A stretch of 64,000 bases of DNA from Dallia pectoralis (GCA_029465975.1 CM055759.1:10704744-10768743), one strand, 5' to 3'. Counted from the stretch's first letter, positions 44,583 to 56,447 are shown. The notes: generated by a model not told the origin, from the sequence alone. Numbers and translations: made by a program.

Positions 44583-45137
44583 AAGGGGCGGGACATAGGC
44601 TATTTCATTAAGCTGTTCTCATTGGACGGTGTGTTATATGCATGGACCACTGTGATTGGACACCAAATGAGTGTCTGTTTCTTAGTGCGCTATCGACTCA
44701 AATTGTGGCGCATCGACAACAGTTTAACGTAGTAAATTATCTTTAACAGATGTCTAAAAACGTCCACTAGGCTATGGAATTAACAGCAAAAATGTTTTAG
44801 TGGAAATACCCGATGTGTTAAACAGAGTATGTTGGGCCAAGTCGCGCAGCATGAAAAGAACACACACACCACTCAACCCGAGTTATCCACTTTCCTCTTA
44901 TGATCGGATTTAACTTTCATAATAACCACCCGACAAAAAGCTTCCAAAAGTTGCGGGTTCGCATGATTTTTATTGCAGAAAGTTTTCTCGATGTGCCCCA
45001 ATTCTGAATCGATATCGGACTAGGAAACACAGACACCGGTTTGGTTTCAAGTGTCCAATCACAGTGTTCCAAGCATAAAACACACCGTCCAATGAGAACA
45101 GCTGTATGAAATAAGCTATGTCCCGCCCCTTTGCATT

Positions 45138-45415
45138 TGGACGCTCAACAAGTTCCAGACCATCCAAATGCAATGTCTATTGTATTTGAACTACATACAA
45201 TTTCACACCATCCAAATGCAATGCCTATTGTATTTGAACTACATACACTATCACACCATCCAAATGCAATGTCTATTGCATTTGAACTACATACAATATC
45301 CCACCATCCAAATGCAATGTCTATTGCATTTGAACTACATACAATATCCCACCATCCAAATGCAATGTCTATTGCATTTGAGCTGCGTGCAACTTAACAC
45401 AGTCCAAATGCAATG
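45138..45415. repeat. 48 bp tandem array in right foldback arm (about 5 copies)
   Basis: Inverted counterpart of the 44030-44582 array with fewer copies; the palindromic core is the same, sometimes with TATTGTATTTG. Further single or double copies lie near the outer ends, at 43100-43170 and 53095-53165. Confidence 0.93.
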
Positions 45416-45837
45416 AGTATGTTTTCATGTATATATGTAATTATGTATTTAATTTTTCAATTATATATTAATTTTTTAGTTTGTTTTATTGTTTGCTTAT
45501 CGTTGAAGGTAAAATGCAATATGAAGCATGGAGGTGTGACTTTCAGTTAGATTGAGAGTGTTCACATGTGATCACATTTGAACACACTGGATCATTCTAC
45601 AAGGAAACACTGAAACTTGTTTGTGTGCTATTTGATTGACACCTTTCATCTGATGAGCATAGAAAGCAAAAAGCGATTTCAGCACCTTGCGGGTGCTGTA
45701 TGCCTAGAAGAAGCCTGCTTGCTCCATTTAAGCCCATCAACAAATGGTGATGAATGCAATGAGTTATTAAACATGTTACAACCTCTTATAACGGGAAGTG
45801 GAGAATGCGACTTGTGTCGTGTGTCTTTATTTCTGCC

Positions 45838-46347
45838 TGTAATTCCCCTGAAGCACTCGCAGACACAAATGGCTTTCTGCATACGGGTTTATTGGAAGAT
45901 TGCTCCTCTTATTCACCGTGAAAACTAAACAGAAACACATATAGCAATCAGAAAACACAATTAGCTTAATATGAACTTAAATAAGTCTAAACATATACCG
46001 GACATTCAATGACTTGCGCCTCTTAATATTCTACAATAAAGTAAATGACAAACGTAAAAACATACCTCGTTGGCTGCATGCTATATAAGGGAATTAAAAG
46101 TCTTCAAAATAAATACAGTCCGTTCAGTAAACTCTCTTAGATGATGGCTTTCGCTGTCTTAACGTTTTCAGCTTGTATAGTCTCGTGCGCATTAGCCTCC
46201 CAATAGGCTTTGCGCAGAGACTTCAAAATAAAGGCGCTTTACAATAACTAAAATTAAACAAAACAATATTACATGTGATATCAATAACTCACAGCATTGA
46301 GCAATTGGTTAAAACAACCCAAACATTATGTAACTGTAACCGTTACA
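45838..46347 (-). repeat. BEL/Pao 3' LTR
   Basis: 510 bp LTR. On minus it contains TTATATAGC (TATA-like, near 46090) and CCAATAAACCCG (polyadenylation signal near 45890). Confidence 0.93.
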
Positions 46348-46660
46348 CTCCCACCAAATCCCACAAACCTCAATGTGGATTTCTAAATATAATTGTTGTT
46401 GCAAGTAAACTTCTAAACATAACTTCTCAATTTCTGCTAATAGTCATTACAGCAGAAAACAATAAACACCTTAGTCTGCCTCAAGCAGAGTAACTACTTT
46501 CTGTATTGGTCTTTCAAGAAACACTGTTTTAGTTGTGGGTTTCCCCTTTTTGTCAAGTGTAGTGTCGCTAACTAGCAACCTTAGTTTTCTCACCCTACCA
46601 TCTAACCCTGGATAGACCTCGGAAACCTTTGCTAGCTTCCATTTGTTGCGTGGTGCCAGA

Positions 46661-47784
46661 TCATCTTGGAGAAGGACGATGTCGTTGACCTTTTGAGTTC
46701 CTTTTGTCAGTGTGCCACTTTTTCCTTGATTGTAAGTTCAATAGATATTCTTTCTTCCATCGGGTCCAGAACTCATTGGCCAAATACTGCACACGGCGCC
46801 ACCTCCTTTGAAGATAGACATCTTCTTTAACAAATTGACCAGGTGGAGGTTGAATAACATTGGACTTCATTGTCAGAATGTGATTTGGAGTTAATGGTAC
46901 AGGTCCAGATGGATCATTCAAATGGTCAGCTGTGAGTGGTCTGCTGTTAACAATAGCCATAACCTCATACAGGAACGTTCTTAGTGATGTGCTGTCTAGC
47001 CTTCTTGATGACTGATCAAGTATAGCAGTTAGAACACTCCTCACTGTTCTTATTTGTCTTTCCCAGACACCACCCATGTGACTTGCCGCAGGAGGGTTCA
47101 TAAGGAATTCACATCCTAGAGCCTTTACTCTTTCTTGATCCATTTGTTTCAGGAGTCCTGCAAACTCATGCCTTGCACCAACAAAGTTGGTTCCTTGGTC
47201 ACATCTTAATTGACGTACATTTCCTCTTATGGCAATAAATGCCCTTAAAGCATTGATAAATGCATCCGTTGTCATGTCGTCGATCATCTCTATGTGTATG
47301 GCTCTTGAACATAGGCAGGTAAGTAGGAGACCATATTTTTTCAGATCCTTTCTTCCTTCACATAAATAGGCCCAAAACAGTCCATGCCTGTGTAGGTGAA
47401 TGGTGGAGTTGTCTCCGTTCTGTCTAGTGGTAAGTCACCCATTCTTTGTTCTTCGGTGCTTCTTCTGTACTTTCTGCACTTGACACATTTGGAAATGTGA
47501 TATGAGACTACGCTGCTGCATCCCAGGATCCACCAACCATTAGCCCGTAGTTCATTTATTGTCATTCCACGTCCTTGATGTTGTATCCTTTCGTGAAAGT
47601 GCTTAATGAGTAAGACTGATATGTGGCATTTCTTTGGGAGTATAGCAGGATGCTTCACGTGTGGGTGTAACGTGGCTTGACTTAAGCGCCCTCCCACTCT
47701 TAGAATGCCTTCATTATCCAAGAATGGACTTAACTCATGCAGCTTACTGCCTCTGGTCTTGGTAACTACCCCCTTTGCTTTCAA
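46661..47784 (-). pseudogene. BEL/Pao integrase, two frames
   Basis: The first frame (47784-47341, 147 residues) carries the Pao linker VGGRLSQATL, an H2C2 zinc-binding domain (HFHERIQHQGRGMT...CVKCRKYR) and the first part of the catalytic core, with the first Asp in TGMDCFGPI. The second frame (47287-46661) continues the core with RCDQGTNFVGA (second Asp) and GGVWERQIRTVR (catalytic Glu), then RPLTADHLNDPSGPVPLTPN, LQRRWRRVQYLANEFWTRW and a basic tail. The integrase would insert the cDNA copy into the genome. A frame break near 47310 separates the two parts, so it is not translatable as one protein. Confidence 0.9.
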
Positions 47785-47858
47785 GCTCTTTATCTCCTCT
47801 GAGAATGATTCCTTTTGGACTAGCTTGATGATAGCAAGTTCTGTTTTCTTTCTTTCTT

Positions 47859-50339
47859 CTAGGCTTGTAGCTTCGTTGGTTCTTTGCTTATCACTTTCTC
47901 ACTGTTGGAAACAAACTTGTGGAGTCTCAGCTTGCCAGTGGAGCAAATGTTCCTTGATTCTTTGACAAGCTGGATGGCTTCCTTCTCGGTTTGCACACTT
48001 GCAAGACCATCATCGACATAGAAGTTTCTTTGAATAAAGCGTATGTCGTCTTCGCTGAACTGACCCTGCCCTTGTCCTGCCAGATGTTTCAGGCAAAAGT
48101 TGGCACAACCAGGAGACGAGGCTGCCCCAAACAAGTGGACCTTCATTCTGTAGATTGATGGTGTGGTTTCCAAGTTACCCTTCTCCCACCAAAGGAATCT
48201 TAAATAATCTTGATCTTCCTTCTTCACGTAGAACTGGTGGAACATTCTTTCTATGTCGCACATGACCGCAATGGGACCTCTTCTGAAACGACATAGGACA
48301 CCCACCAATGCATTTGCCAAGTCAGGACCGGTAAGCAGATGGTCGTTGAGGGATGTTTCTCTAAACTTAGCCGAACAGTCGAATACAACACGTATTTTAC
48401 CAGGTTTTTGTGGATGATAAACTCCATGATGTGGAATGTACCAAAGCGGATAGTTGTCGATTTCTTTCTCTGGGACCTTTTCCGCTTCACCACGTGAAAT
48501 GATATTGTCCATGAATGTTACGTAGTCTTTGTAATACTGTTGATCTTTCTGTAGTCTCCTTTTAAGGCAATGCAGTCGATGTATTGCGCATGTCTTGTTA
48601 TTAGGTAAGTTGGGTCTTTCCTTTTTGAATGGTAATGGCATTTCGTAGTGACCATTGTGTTTCTGTGTGATGTTCTCTCTCAACTTTGCCAGGAACTTGA
48701 AATCTTCTTGGGACACCGGATCATTTTCTCTGGCTCTTTCAGAAAAGTCTGATTCAAGGACATTCATGATGTCTGTGGGAGAGATTTCTTTTACTTTTGT
48801 TCGGTTCACGTACTGTACTTCAGTTTTTAGATTGAAAGAAGACTCCACGTCTGGTGTAACTTGTCTTGTTACTATGCGATGGCTGATTCCGATGGCATCA
48901 CCGTAGTCTACACTGAGTTTCCTGTGGCCAACAATGCTCCATCCAAGTTCTGTACGCTGTGCGTAAGGCTGATGATCTTTGCAAAACACAACTTCCTTCG
49001 GAAGTAAAGCTTGTGAGCAGTTATACCCAATTAGCAGACCTACTTCACAGTCCTGCAGAGGTGCAATCTCTTCTTGAAGGTGCTCTAGATGAGACCATGC
49101 TTTGGCAGTTTCATTTGTGGGTATGTGAGATCTGTTGGCTGGAATAAATTCTCGCGTGTAGACTGGTGGCAAGAAGATCTTCTTACCAGAATAGAAGCCT
49201 CTGACTTGTAGGTTACTTACTCTTTGAGAGTTAACTACTGTATTTTTTGACTGCATGGTGGAGAGCTGGAGCTTGACCTGTTCTTTCTTTGCTTCCAATG
49301 ATTCAGCTACTTCACTTAAAACAAAGGTGGTGTCGCTTTGAGTATCCAATAGAGCATATACGAGGACTTCTTGTTCTGGTTGAGTTAAGGATGAAAGCCA
49401 GACTGGAATTACTGCAGCTGTTTGTTCATTGGCTTCACCAATAATTACTCTATTGGAAGTAGCGACTGTAGTTTCTTGGTGTTGTAGTGATTGAGATCCT
49501 TCTTGACTTGGATCTTGCGTGGCCAGAAATATTCTTTGTTGCCTTTTGTCGGGCTCCTCATGCAGACAGGTGGGATGCAGTTTGCTGCAAGTCTCGCAGA
49601 CACTCCTTCTGTTGCACCTCCTTGACTGGTGACCAGACTTAAGACACCCAAAGCACAGCCTTTCGGCTTGAATAAATTTGATTCTGTCCGACACTGTATT
49701 CTCCATGAACTTTCTGCATTTGTGCAACGTATGCCCAATGTTGTTACAAAAAATACATGTAGTAACAGTCTGTTCACTGGAGCTTGTGGTTAGTGTACTT
49801 GCTCCAAAGCTCTGATGTTTTTGGAATTTTGGGTTTTCCGCTTCAACTTGTTTCAGTGACTGCAATGATGTGACAGGATTGCAGGGAATCTTGGCTTCCC
49901 TTGTTAGAAACTTGACAAATTGGCTAAATGAGGGGAATTGTTTTCTCTCTTCTTCTGCTTCGATGACCTTCCGGTTCCATTTTGCCGTTAGCCAATCGGG
50001 TAACTTGGAAAGCATCTTCCTGTTTTCATTAAAGTCATTCAAGATCTCCAATGTCTTAATGTGAACCATGGCAGCCTCACAACTACGGAGAAAATCACCA
50101 AACTCTCTGAGCTCAAAGCTGTCCTTCGATCCCATCTTGGGCCAGGCTTGGAGCTTGTCTCTGTAAGCCTTTGCAATGGTAAAGGGGTTTCCATATCTCT
50201 CTTCTAAAATCTCCCATGCTGCAGCATAGGCGGACTCAGTTCCGAGTAGGAAGTAACCATTTATTGCCCTTTTGGCTTGTCCACTCACATCTTCTAAGGT
50301 AGTATATCTTCTCCTTGTCTTGAAGACCCTTCCGGTCAA
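47859..50339 (-). pseudogene. BEL/Pao gag C-terminus, protease and RT, 826 aa
   Basis: Long open minus-strand frame. Residues 20-175 are the Pao gag-type (DUF1759-like) capsid region. Residues 195-255 have cysteine/histidine knuckles (CIFCNNIGHTLHKC, CFGCLKSGHQSRRC, CETCSKLHPTC). Residues 325-345 hold the aspartic protease motif VYALLDTQSDTTFVLSE, with DTQS at the active site, as is common in this family. The RT runs from about 620 with YPLWYIPHHGVYHP, IRVVFDCSAK and the catalytic FYVDDGLAS near 774. The frame ends soon after RT (SKEPTKLQA); only about 25 codons lie before the integrase frame, so the RT thumb and RNase H are absent. Upstream it is separated from the gag frame by two short frame breaks near 50290-50345. 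Confidence 0.93.
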
Positions 50340-50347
50340 TCAGTGTT

Positions 50348-51511
50348 TCAGGAGAGTTTCCAGTCGTTGTATTGCAACGGATCTCCACAGAAGACTGATG
50401 GTTCAGGAATTGGAATTCTGTTGGTACTTAAAGCATCTGTCAGCAACTTAACAAGCTCTGATGTACTTTCATTTGAGCTGGTCATGGCTTGTGGGATGGT
50501 CAAATGCAGCGACTGAGAACTTGCTGGAGCTGGCACTTTGTTATCTGCTGTCATTTCATGCCCTAGTACGTCATTCCACTCTTCGTCTTCGACTTTCACT
50601 TGATCATATACCTGCATCCTCGCTCGTGCTGCATTTAGACCTTTTACTGCCTCCAGATGTTGTATCTTCCTCCTTTTTTCTTCCAGAGTCTTCTGTAGAG
50701 CTCCAAACTCCTCTTCCAGTTGAGCCTTAATTTTAGATTCATCTTCCTCTCTCTGTAGTCTTCGATTTACCTCCTCTGCTTCTTGTTCTAGGCGACGTCT
50801 TGCTGCTGCTGCCTCTTGATTAGCTATCTTTCTTTTAGCTTCTGCTTCTAGGCGCTGTATTTCCGATTGTTCTCTTTCTTGTTCTTGTAACACTCTCAGC
50901 ACTGCTTGGCTTGCAGCAGCTTCAGCGGCGGCTTCCTGTCGTTTAATGGAAGACCTACTTGAATGCTCTGAAAAGCCTTCCAAGAGGGAAGTGACAGAGC
51001 CTGAATAGTTTGTACTTGAGTCAAAGAGCGAGCCTGCTTCAGGCCAGTCTTGCTTTTCTTCTTCTGGGATCTTTCCACCAAGTCGACTTAAAGATCTGGA
51101 TACAATGAACTTGGAAATCTCCACACACAGATCCACTCGTTGACGTGTGTTTTGCTCTGGAGTTGAGACTTCGCGTAATTCATCATAAACGCGCTGCACG
51201 TCTGTGGAGAGACTTGTGATGCAATTGATGATGTCATTAAGCAGTTCATCAGGTAAGGACTCTGTCGACTGTGATAATGGCTTCTTTGAACATCTGGCTT
51301 GGGTTTTCCATTTATTGTAAATGTAGGTGAACCTTTGTTGAAGCGCTTTAATTTTTTCGTCCTGTATTACTCTACCTTTCTCGGTTAGAGTTCTGGATCT
51401 TTGACTTCGTCTTAGCCGCAGCGCGTCCTCTTGCTGGCCTTCAGCACCAACAACTTGGTCTCCTATAATGCTATCCCTAACCTGGGTTGTAGGCTCACTT
51501 GACTCTGACAT
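50348..51511 (-). CDS. BEL/Pao gag N-terminal region, 387 aa
   Basis: Minus-strand frame starting MSESSEPTTQVRDSIIGDQV, a plausible true start about 630 bp inside the 5' LTR. Residues 30-160 are charged with no named motif. Residues 190-295 form a long predicted coiled coil (RRLEQEAEEVNRRLQREEDE and similar heptads), typical of fish BEL/Pao gag. It ends with FCGDPLQYNDWKLS, where the family normally continues without a stop into the capsid region seen in the next frame, so the stop here is probably a mutation. It is a structural protein of the cytoplasmic particle. Confidence 0.85.
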   Translation of the reverse strand: MSESSEPTTQVRDSIIGDQVVGAEGQQEDALRLRRSQRSRTLTEKGRVIQDEKIKALQQRFTYIYNKWKTQARCSKKPLSQSTESLPDELLNDIINCITSLSTDVQRVYDELREVSTPEQNTRQRVDLCVEISKFIVSRSLSRLGGKIPEEEKQDWPEAGSLFDSSTNYSGSVTSLLEGFSEHSSRSSIKRQEAAAEAAASQAVLRVLQEQEREQSEIQRLEAEAKRKIANQEAAAARRRLEQEAEEVNRRLQREEDESKIKAQLEEEFGALQKTLEEKRRKIQHLEAVKGLNAARARMQVYDQVKVEDEEWNDVLGHEMTADNKVPAPASSQSLHLTIPQAMTSSNESTSELVKLLTDALSTNRIPIPEPSVFCGDPLQYNDWKLS

Positions 51512-52142
51512 TGTCTAATCACTACTGTAAAGTGACTTACCCCTTTTAATTAGAAGATATAGTAGAAACTGTTACGTTTACCTTTAACACTCAAACGTTG
51601 CATTACTTTAATGTTAGCTTAATTGTATGCTTAAAATTACTGTAAGGTTTCAAATAGCAGTGTTTCAAAAAAGGTTAGAAATGTACTTAAAATAAAATGT
51701 GCAAAGGGACAGCACAAGAAAACTTTGGATATTACCTTTCATAAGCGTTCTATGCATTAACTCTGCTGTGTTATGACTAAACACGTATAAACATTACTAT
51801 TAAAATGGCAAATAACCTTCTCTTATATCAAACACGTTACACTTGAATTTCGTTTCCCTTGAGTTCTTCAATTTCAATTGCACGGTAATTTAAGTGAAAG
51901 CTTTACTACACAAACCCACAAAGGCTATATTCACACTCAACGTTTTAGCAACATCTTACAAGAACACACTTATTAGATCACTCTTAACTTATTTGTGACT
52001 AACTTTATGGCTTTGTCTTGAAAACATCGTTCGTTAGATCTGTGCGTCTTCTTACTTCAGTCTGTGCATGTGACCTACATGCTAGCTTTCAGTCCTTTGA
52101 TTATAGTGTCCATTCGCGTTGATGAACAGTGCGAGTTTTCAC
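51512..52142 (-). other. BEL/Pao 5' leader
   Basis: About 630 bp between the 5' LTR and the gag start. It is AT-rich with no long frame and presumably includes the primer-binding and packaging region. Confidence 0.6.
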
Positions 52143-52652
52143 TGTAATTCCCTTGAAGCACTTGCAGACAAAAATGTCTTTCTGCATACGGGTTTATTGG
52201 AAGATTGCTCCTCTTATTCACTGTGAAAACTAAACAGAAACACATATAGCAATCAGAAAACACAATTAGCTTAATATGAACTTAAATAAGTCTAAACATA
52301 TACCGGACATTCAATGACTTGCGCCTCTTAATATTCTACAATAAAGTAAATGACAAACGTAAAAACATACCTCGTTGGCTGCATGCTATATAAGGGAATT
52401 AAAAGTCTTCAAAATAAATACAGTCCGTTCCGTAAACTCTCTTAGATGATGGCTTTCTCTGTCTTAACGTTTTCAGCTTGTATAGTCTCGTGCGCATTAG
52501 CCTCCCAATAGGCTTTGCGCAGAGACTTCAAAATAAAGGCGCTTTACAATAACTAAAATTAAACAAAACAATATAACATGTGATATCAATAACTCACAGC
52601 ATTGAGCAATTGGTTAAAACAACCCAAACATTATGTAACTGTAACCGTTACA
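52143..52652 (-). repeat. BEL/Pao 5' LTR
   Basis: 510 bp, the promoter LTR for the minus-strand transcript, same layout as the 3' LTR. I could not match the adjacent primer-binding site (GTGAAAACTCGC on minus) to a tRNA. Confidence 0.93.
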
Positions 52653-53562
52653 CTGCCTGTGCGACTTAAGCCCAACATACTCTGTTTAACACCTTGTGTC
52701 GGTATTTTATCTGCCACTAAAAACATTGTTACGGCGAATTCAGTATTATTTTGGACGTGTTCAGACGGCTGTAAACCACTTTCCAGGCCCCTAGTATTGA
52801 GCTATTGCTCGGTGCTGGACGTCTGGTTGACGCAAAGAAAATAAATCAAAACATGCCACTTTCTAACAATATAAATTCGTGGGTTAACTTGTTTTTAAAG
52901 TGCCACATTTTGGATACATAGCGGACAAGGAAACACATAAACCCGTCTGTGTGCTACTGTATTGACAGCTCTCATTTGTTAGTTTGCGTTCAAGTGTCCA
53001 ATCACTGTGTTCTAAGGACAAAACACACCGTCCAATGAGAACAGCTCTATGAAATAAGCTATGTCCCGCCCCATTGCATTTGGACGCTCAACAAGTTCCA
53101 CACCATCCAAATGCAATGTCTATTGTATTTGAACTGCATGCAACATCACACCATTCAAATGCAATGTGTATTTATATATTTAAGTATTTATATATTTAAG
53201 TATTTATATATTTATTTATTAATTTATGTATTTATTTATTTATGTATTTATATATTTCATAATATGGCACTCATAGTCCTCCATAGCTTTTTGCTTGTTT
53301 AGTGTTTAATTAAACACTGTTCGCAATTAAAGACAAGCCACGCAGCATCTGTGAATAAACGACAGCAGGTGTCGTTCATTGACAATTGCTTATAGCGCCC
53401 ACACAATCTTCTTACAATCTGCAACTGAAGCACACAACGTATTTTTTAGTGAGAGTATACCAGAATGTATACCAGGTTAACAATAGTATTAATATTTCCG
53501 AATACTAAAAACAAAGCGGTTGATGTGGTAACAGCAGAGACGGGGACTCGAGTCTGACACCG

Positions 53563-54471
53563 TTTCTCAATGTCAAGGAAGGATCCTCAGAAGCCAGAAT
53601 TTCGAGGATGCTACGTCATCAACATCCGTCGAAGGACTGTTCCGATGTCGAGGATCCTCGGAATTTCAACCAAGGACGAGTCCTTCGTTTGGAAAATATG
53701 CCATGTACACGAAAGGATGCATATGTGTAGCCTTCGCGCTCTCATATCACCCACAATCCTATGCGCTTCTTTGCCATTTGTGTTGAATGTAATAAATACT
53801 TGTGCAGAAAGCACACACATTTCAGAATGTAAGTTAGAGAGAAAGACTGAAGGGATAATTTTGCTCAATAGGGTAAAAAAAACGTAGTTGGGGAAATATT
53901 ATTACATGGCTTGGTTGAATTCCGGTCCGGTCTGTTATTTCTTGATACCAGACATATAACACAGCGTTGCCAAGAAAAACTATGGACGCAGTTCAGTTCA
54001 CTCAGGCAATATAATCGTTTTTAAATATTTTTTGTGTGTAAAATAATTTATTTTTTTGGTAGGTAGTCATGTAATAAGCGGGATAATGTATAGCGGGCGG
54101 TTGTTACAGCAAATACAGGCTGATTTAAGCCCCATCCGTCTGTAATTATTTTTTAATTAATGATAGGAGCATTAACTTAGGTGGTGACACATTAACAGCC
54201 TCCTGCGACCCTGACGCTGACGCTGCCTCACCATCTCCATCTCAACAAAAATACTGTACATAAGGCAAAACAGTAGCAGTTCCATTTTTCCACCTCCACA
54301 GCGCGAAAAAAAAGCGGCCCTTTTTACTAATGTAATGACGCATGACGTGCACTTGCTAGCCTGTTCCATTTACGTGTTCTTCGAATCCTAAAGAGGAGCC
54401 TCGTCTAGCCTCTGAAGGAAATGACTTGGAAGGAACAGTCCTACCAAGGAAGCATCCTTGACATTGAGAAA
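53563..54471. mobile_element. Short DNA transposon with inverted repeats, about 909 bp
   Basis: The ends are TTTCTCAATGTCAAGGA and its exact inverse TCCTTGACATTGAGAAA, with weaker similarity further in (AAGGATCCT/AAGCATCCT). No transposase is encoded. A clear target duplication was not found, because the flanks are themselves repetitive (GACTCGAGTCTGACACC / GTGAGACTCGGACTCGAG). Superfamily unknown. Confidence 0.65.
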
Positions 54472-54479
54472 GGGCGTGA

Positions 54480-55575
54480 GACTCGGACTCGAGTGCGACT
54501 TAAGTCGCACACACAGTGACTTCAGACTTGACTTGAGACTCGTCCTCGAAAGACTTCAGACTTGACTCGGACTCGAGCTGCGGGACTCGTGAACAATGTT
54601 AATTTTTATGAATCATCTGATGAACTCGCTGTTATTCCCCTCTATAGACCGTAAAAAAAAATACGGTTCGCTGTTGTTCCCCTCCCTCCGTTACCTATAA
54701 CCTCCCAACGACGTAACACGTGACGTACTACGTATCTGCTGCGTGCGCGGCCAAACAAAAGACAGCAAAGAAACATGTCGACATGTCGCTGCGCTGGGTT
54801 TAAAAACTTTCAAAACGACGGCCCAAACAAAAGACTAACAGGTTACTGAAGGACACCTAGAAGGCATAAAATGTTTTGTGGCCCATACCTGTTACATGCC
54901 ATAAGTTGGTCAGTTGCTTCACTCACCCTAAACATTTTGAGAGTTTTAATGTGGTATCCAATATCCAGCCACTAAGTTAATAACACATAATTGAGAATTC
55001 TCTATCATAAGTTTAGTGTGGTAATTTTTTTGGGATAGTATATTTCACATCGTTTGGTTCAATGCAATAGTGTTTTGCATGTAGCTACAATGTGATGTTT
55101 TGCACTAAATTTGTTTTACAGCTTTAAACATGTTCTATGGCCCCACAGAACCAGTACAATAGGAGCCAAGGCCTTTCATTATAGTAAATACATTTTTGGT
55201 CTGTACTGTGCTGTGTGTTCATGCTACAAGGCAAAATACAGATATTACCTTAAAAGTAAAGCATTCTTGTTGTTTTTTCATGTTGCAATACACTGATTAT
55301 ATACCAAAATCAAAGCTGATACTGTATGCTAGTAGATAAAGGAGTCATAATAACATTACATGCTTTGAATTCTTTATTTATAGCGATGGAGTGACAGTCT
55401 TCTAAGCAGCCTGGTCGCCGTACGTGATGCAACACTTATTGTAACCGGAGACTTATTATAATAAAGAGACTTGAGACTTGACTTGGGCTCTAGCCCAGAG
55501 ACTTGAGACTTGACTTGGGCTCTAGCCCAGAGACTTGAGACTTGACTTGGACTCGAGCTCAGTGACTTGTGAGCA
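54480..55575. repeat. Interspersed repeat with GACTTGAGACTTGACTTGG motifs
   Basis: Clusters of ACTTGAGACTTGACTTGG and GACTCGGACTCGAG at 54477-54595 and 55470-55570, with AT-rich sequence between. The same motif also flanks 53534-53550, so the 909 bp element seems to have inserted into this repeat. It is probably the terminal part of a hAT-type element, whose transposase remains lie just downstream. Confidence 0.55.
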
Positions 55576-55844
55576 TCTCTGGGTAACAGACAAAAAAGCC
55601 TGCGTGCAGATATGGCACCAAGATGCTATATTTACGATAATAGCACAACAGACATTATACAGCTTGCAAACCGAGCCACAGTGAGGAGTTCCTGCCAACT
55701 CAGTCTTCACGTAAAAAGCAGTTAATACACCGAAACACACTGACTGGCATATTTGCAGCCCCATTCGTGGCGGCGAGTGCGAGAGCCACGAGGTTTGAAA
55801 GGTGCATCTGTGTTATCGTTGCAAAACATCTGAGGATGTTTTCT

Positions 55845-56080
55845 GTCATAGAAAATCTGTCAGGTTGGTGTACAAAGCTGACTCATTCATTTCCCTTAAT
55901 AGCTGTTCACTCAAGTGGTGGAGAGAGAATGCTAGGCTGTACCCACTATACTTTAGTCCTGCAGAAGCATACCACTCCACACCAGCCACCTCTGTTCCTA
56001 GTGATTTCAGCATCAGCAGGGGACATGGAAAATGTGAAGATATCTTGATATTTCTTAGAACAAAACATTTGTTTTAGTGT
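55845..56080 (+). pseudogene. Remnant of hAT transposase C-terminus
   Basis: Plus-strand frame fragments read SLKWWRENARLYPLYFSPAE, then AYHSTPATSVPSDFS, then DILIFLRTKHLF. This is the order and spacing of the hAT dimerisation domain (typically WWxxN..YP.L..A...L..PATSVPSER.FS...G, then a late LxFL). The conserved ER after PSxSVP is lost, and there are several frame changes. It is a dead fragment of a ZBED-type hAT transposase. Confidence 0.65.
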
Positions 56081-56447
56081 TAAAGCTAAGCCTTAGTTTG
56101 TTAATATGAAGAGATTTTTTTTCTTCGTATTATTAATACATTTATTTGGGATTTGTTTTAAAATGTACATTTAGTTTTGTTATTTGACATTATAGAAACA
56201 TCAATTTCACTAATAAATGTGCAGCATTTGTCTGAGTGAGAAATATTAAAAAGGACACTAACCTATCATTTATCTTAAATATAATTTAGTAAAAACTAAT
56301 ATTTTGATAATCATATTGTGACATCAGTTTTGTGATTCGTATCGCATCGTGAGTGAATCATTGCATAACTAATAATCAAGTTGTGATCATTACACCATAA
56401 AAGCCACTTGTTTCCAAGTCATAGATGTTTCAACCGCATGGACAAAC
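56081..56447. other. AT-rich spacer, nothing recognised
   Basis: AT-rich sequence between the hAT remnant and the satellite. No feature could be supported. Confidence 0.4.

Larger units (their letters stand above)
45838..52652 (-). mobile_element. BEL/Pao LTR retrotransposon, 6815 bp
   Basis: Complete LTR element on the minus strand with two 510 bp LTRs (45838-46347 and 52143-52652), TGTAA...TTACA ends and an exact 5 bp duplication CTGCC at 45833-45837 and 52653-52657. By eye the LTRs differ at about 8 positions, roughly 98% identical, so the insertion is fairly young. A purine-rich tract GGTGGGAG lies directly before the 3' LTR (46348 on). Order on minus: gag, zinc knuckles, protease, RT, integrase. 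It inserted into the foldback element. Confidence 0.96.
42963..53284. mobile_element. Foldback DNA transposon, 3.5 kb, split by a BEL/Pao element
   Basis: The ends are ATGGAGGACTATGAGTGCCA and its exact inverse, flanked by an 8 bp duplication AGCTTTTT at 42955-42962 and 53285-53292. Removing the BEL/Pao insertion (45838-52652 and one CTGCC copy) leaves about 3502 bp that is one long imperfect palindrome. The left arm runs to about 44720; the right arm runs from about 44980 to 45837 and then 52658-53284. The arms carry 48 bp repeats and GC/CCAAT-rich blocks. The central 260 bp is itself related to 43500-43640. No transposase is encoded. The 8 bp duplication fits hAT, Merlin or Zisupton-type elements, but the tips do not decide the superfamily. 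Confidence 0.85.

Noticed and set aside
44010..45416. Frames repeating MQCLLHLNYIQ or NAMSIAFELHTISHHP
   Set aside because: Translation of the 48 bp repeat (a multiple of three) in the foldback arms.
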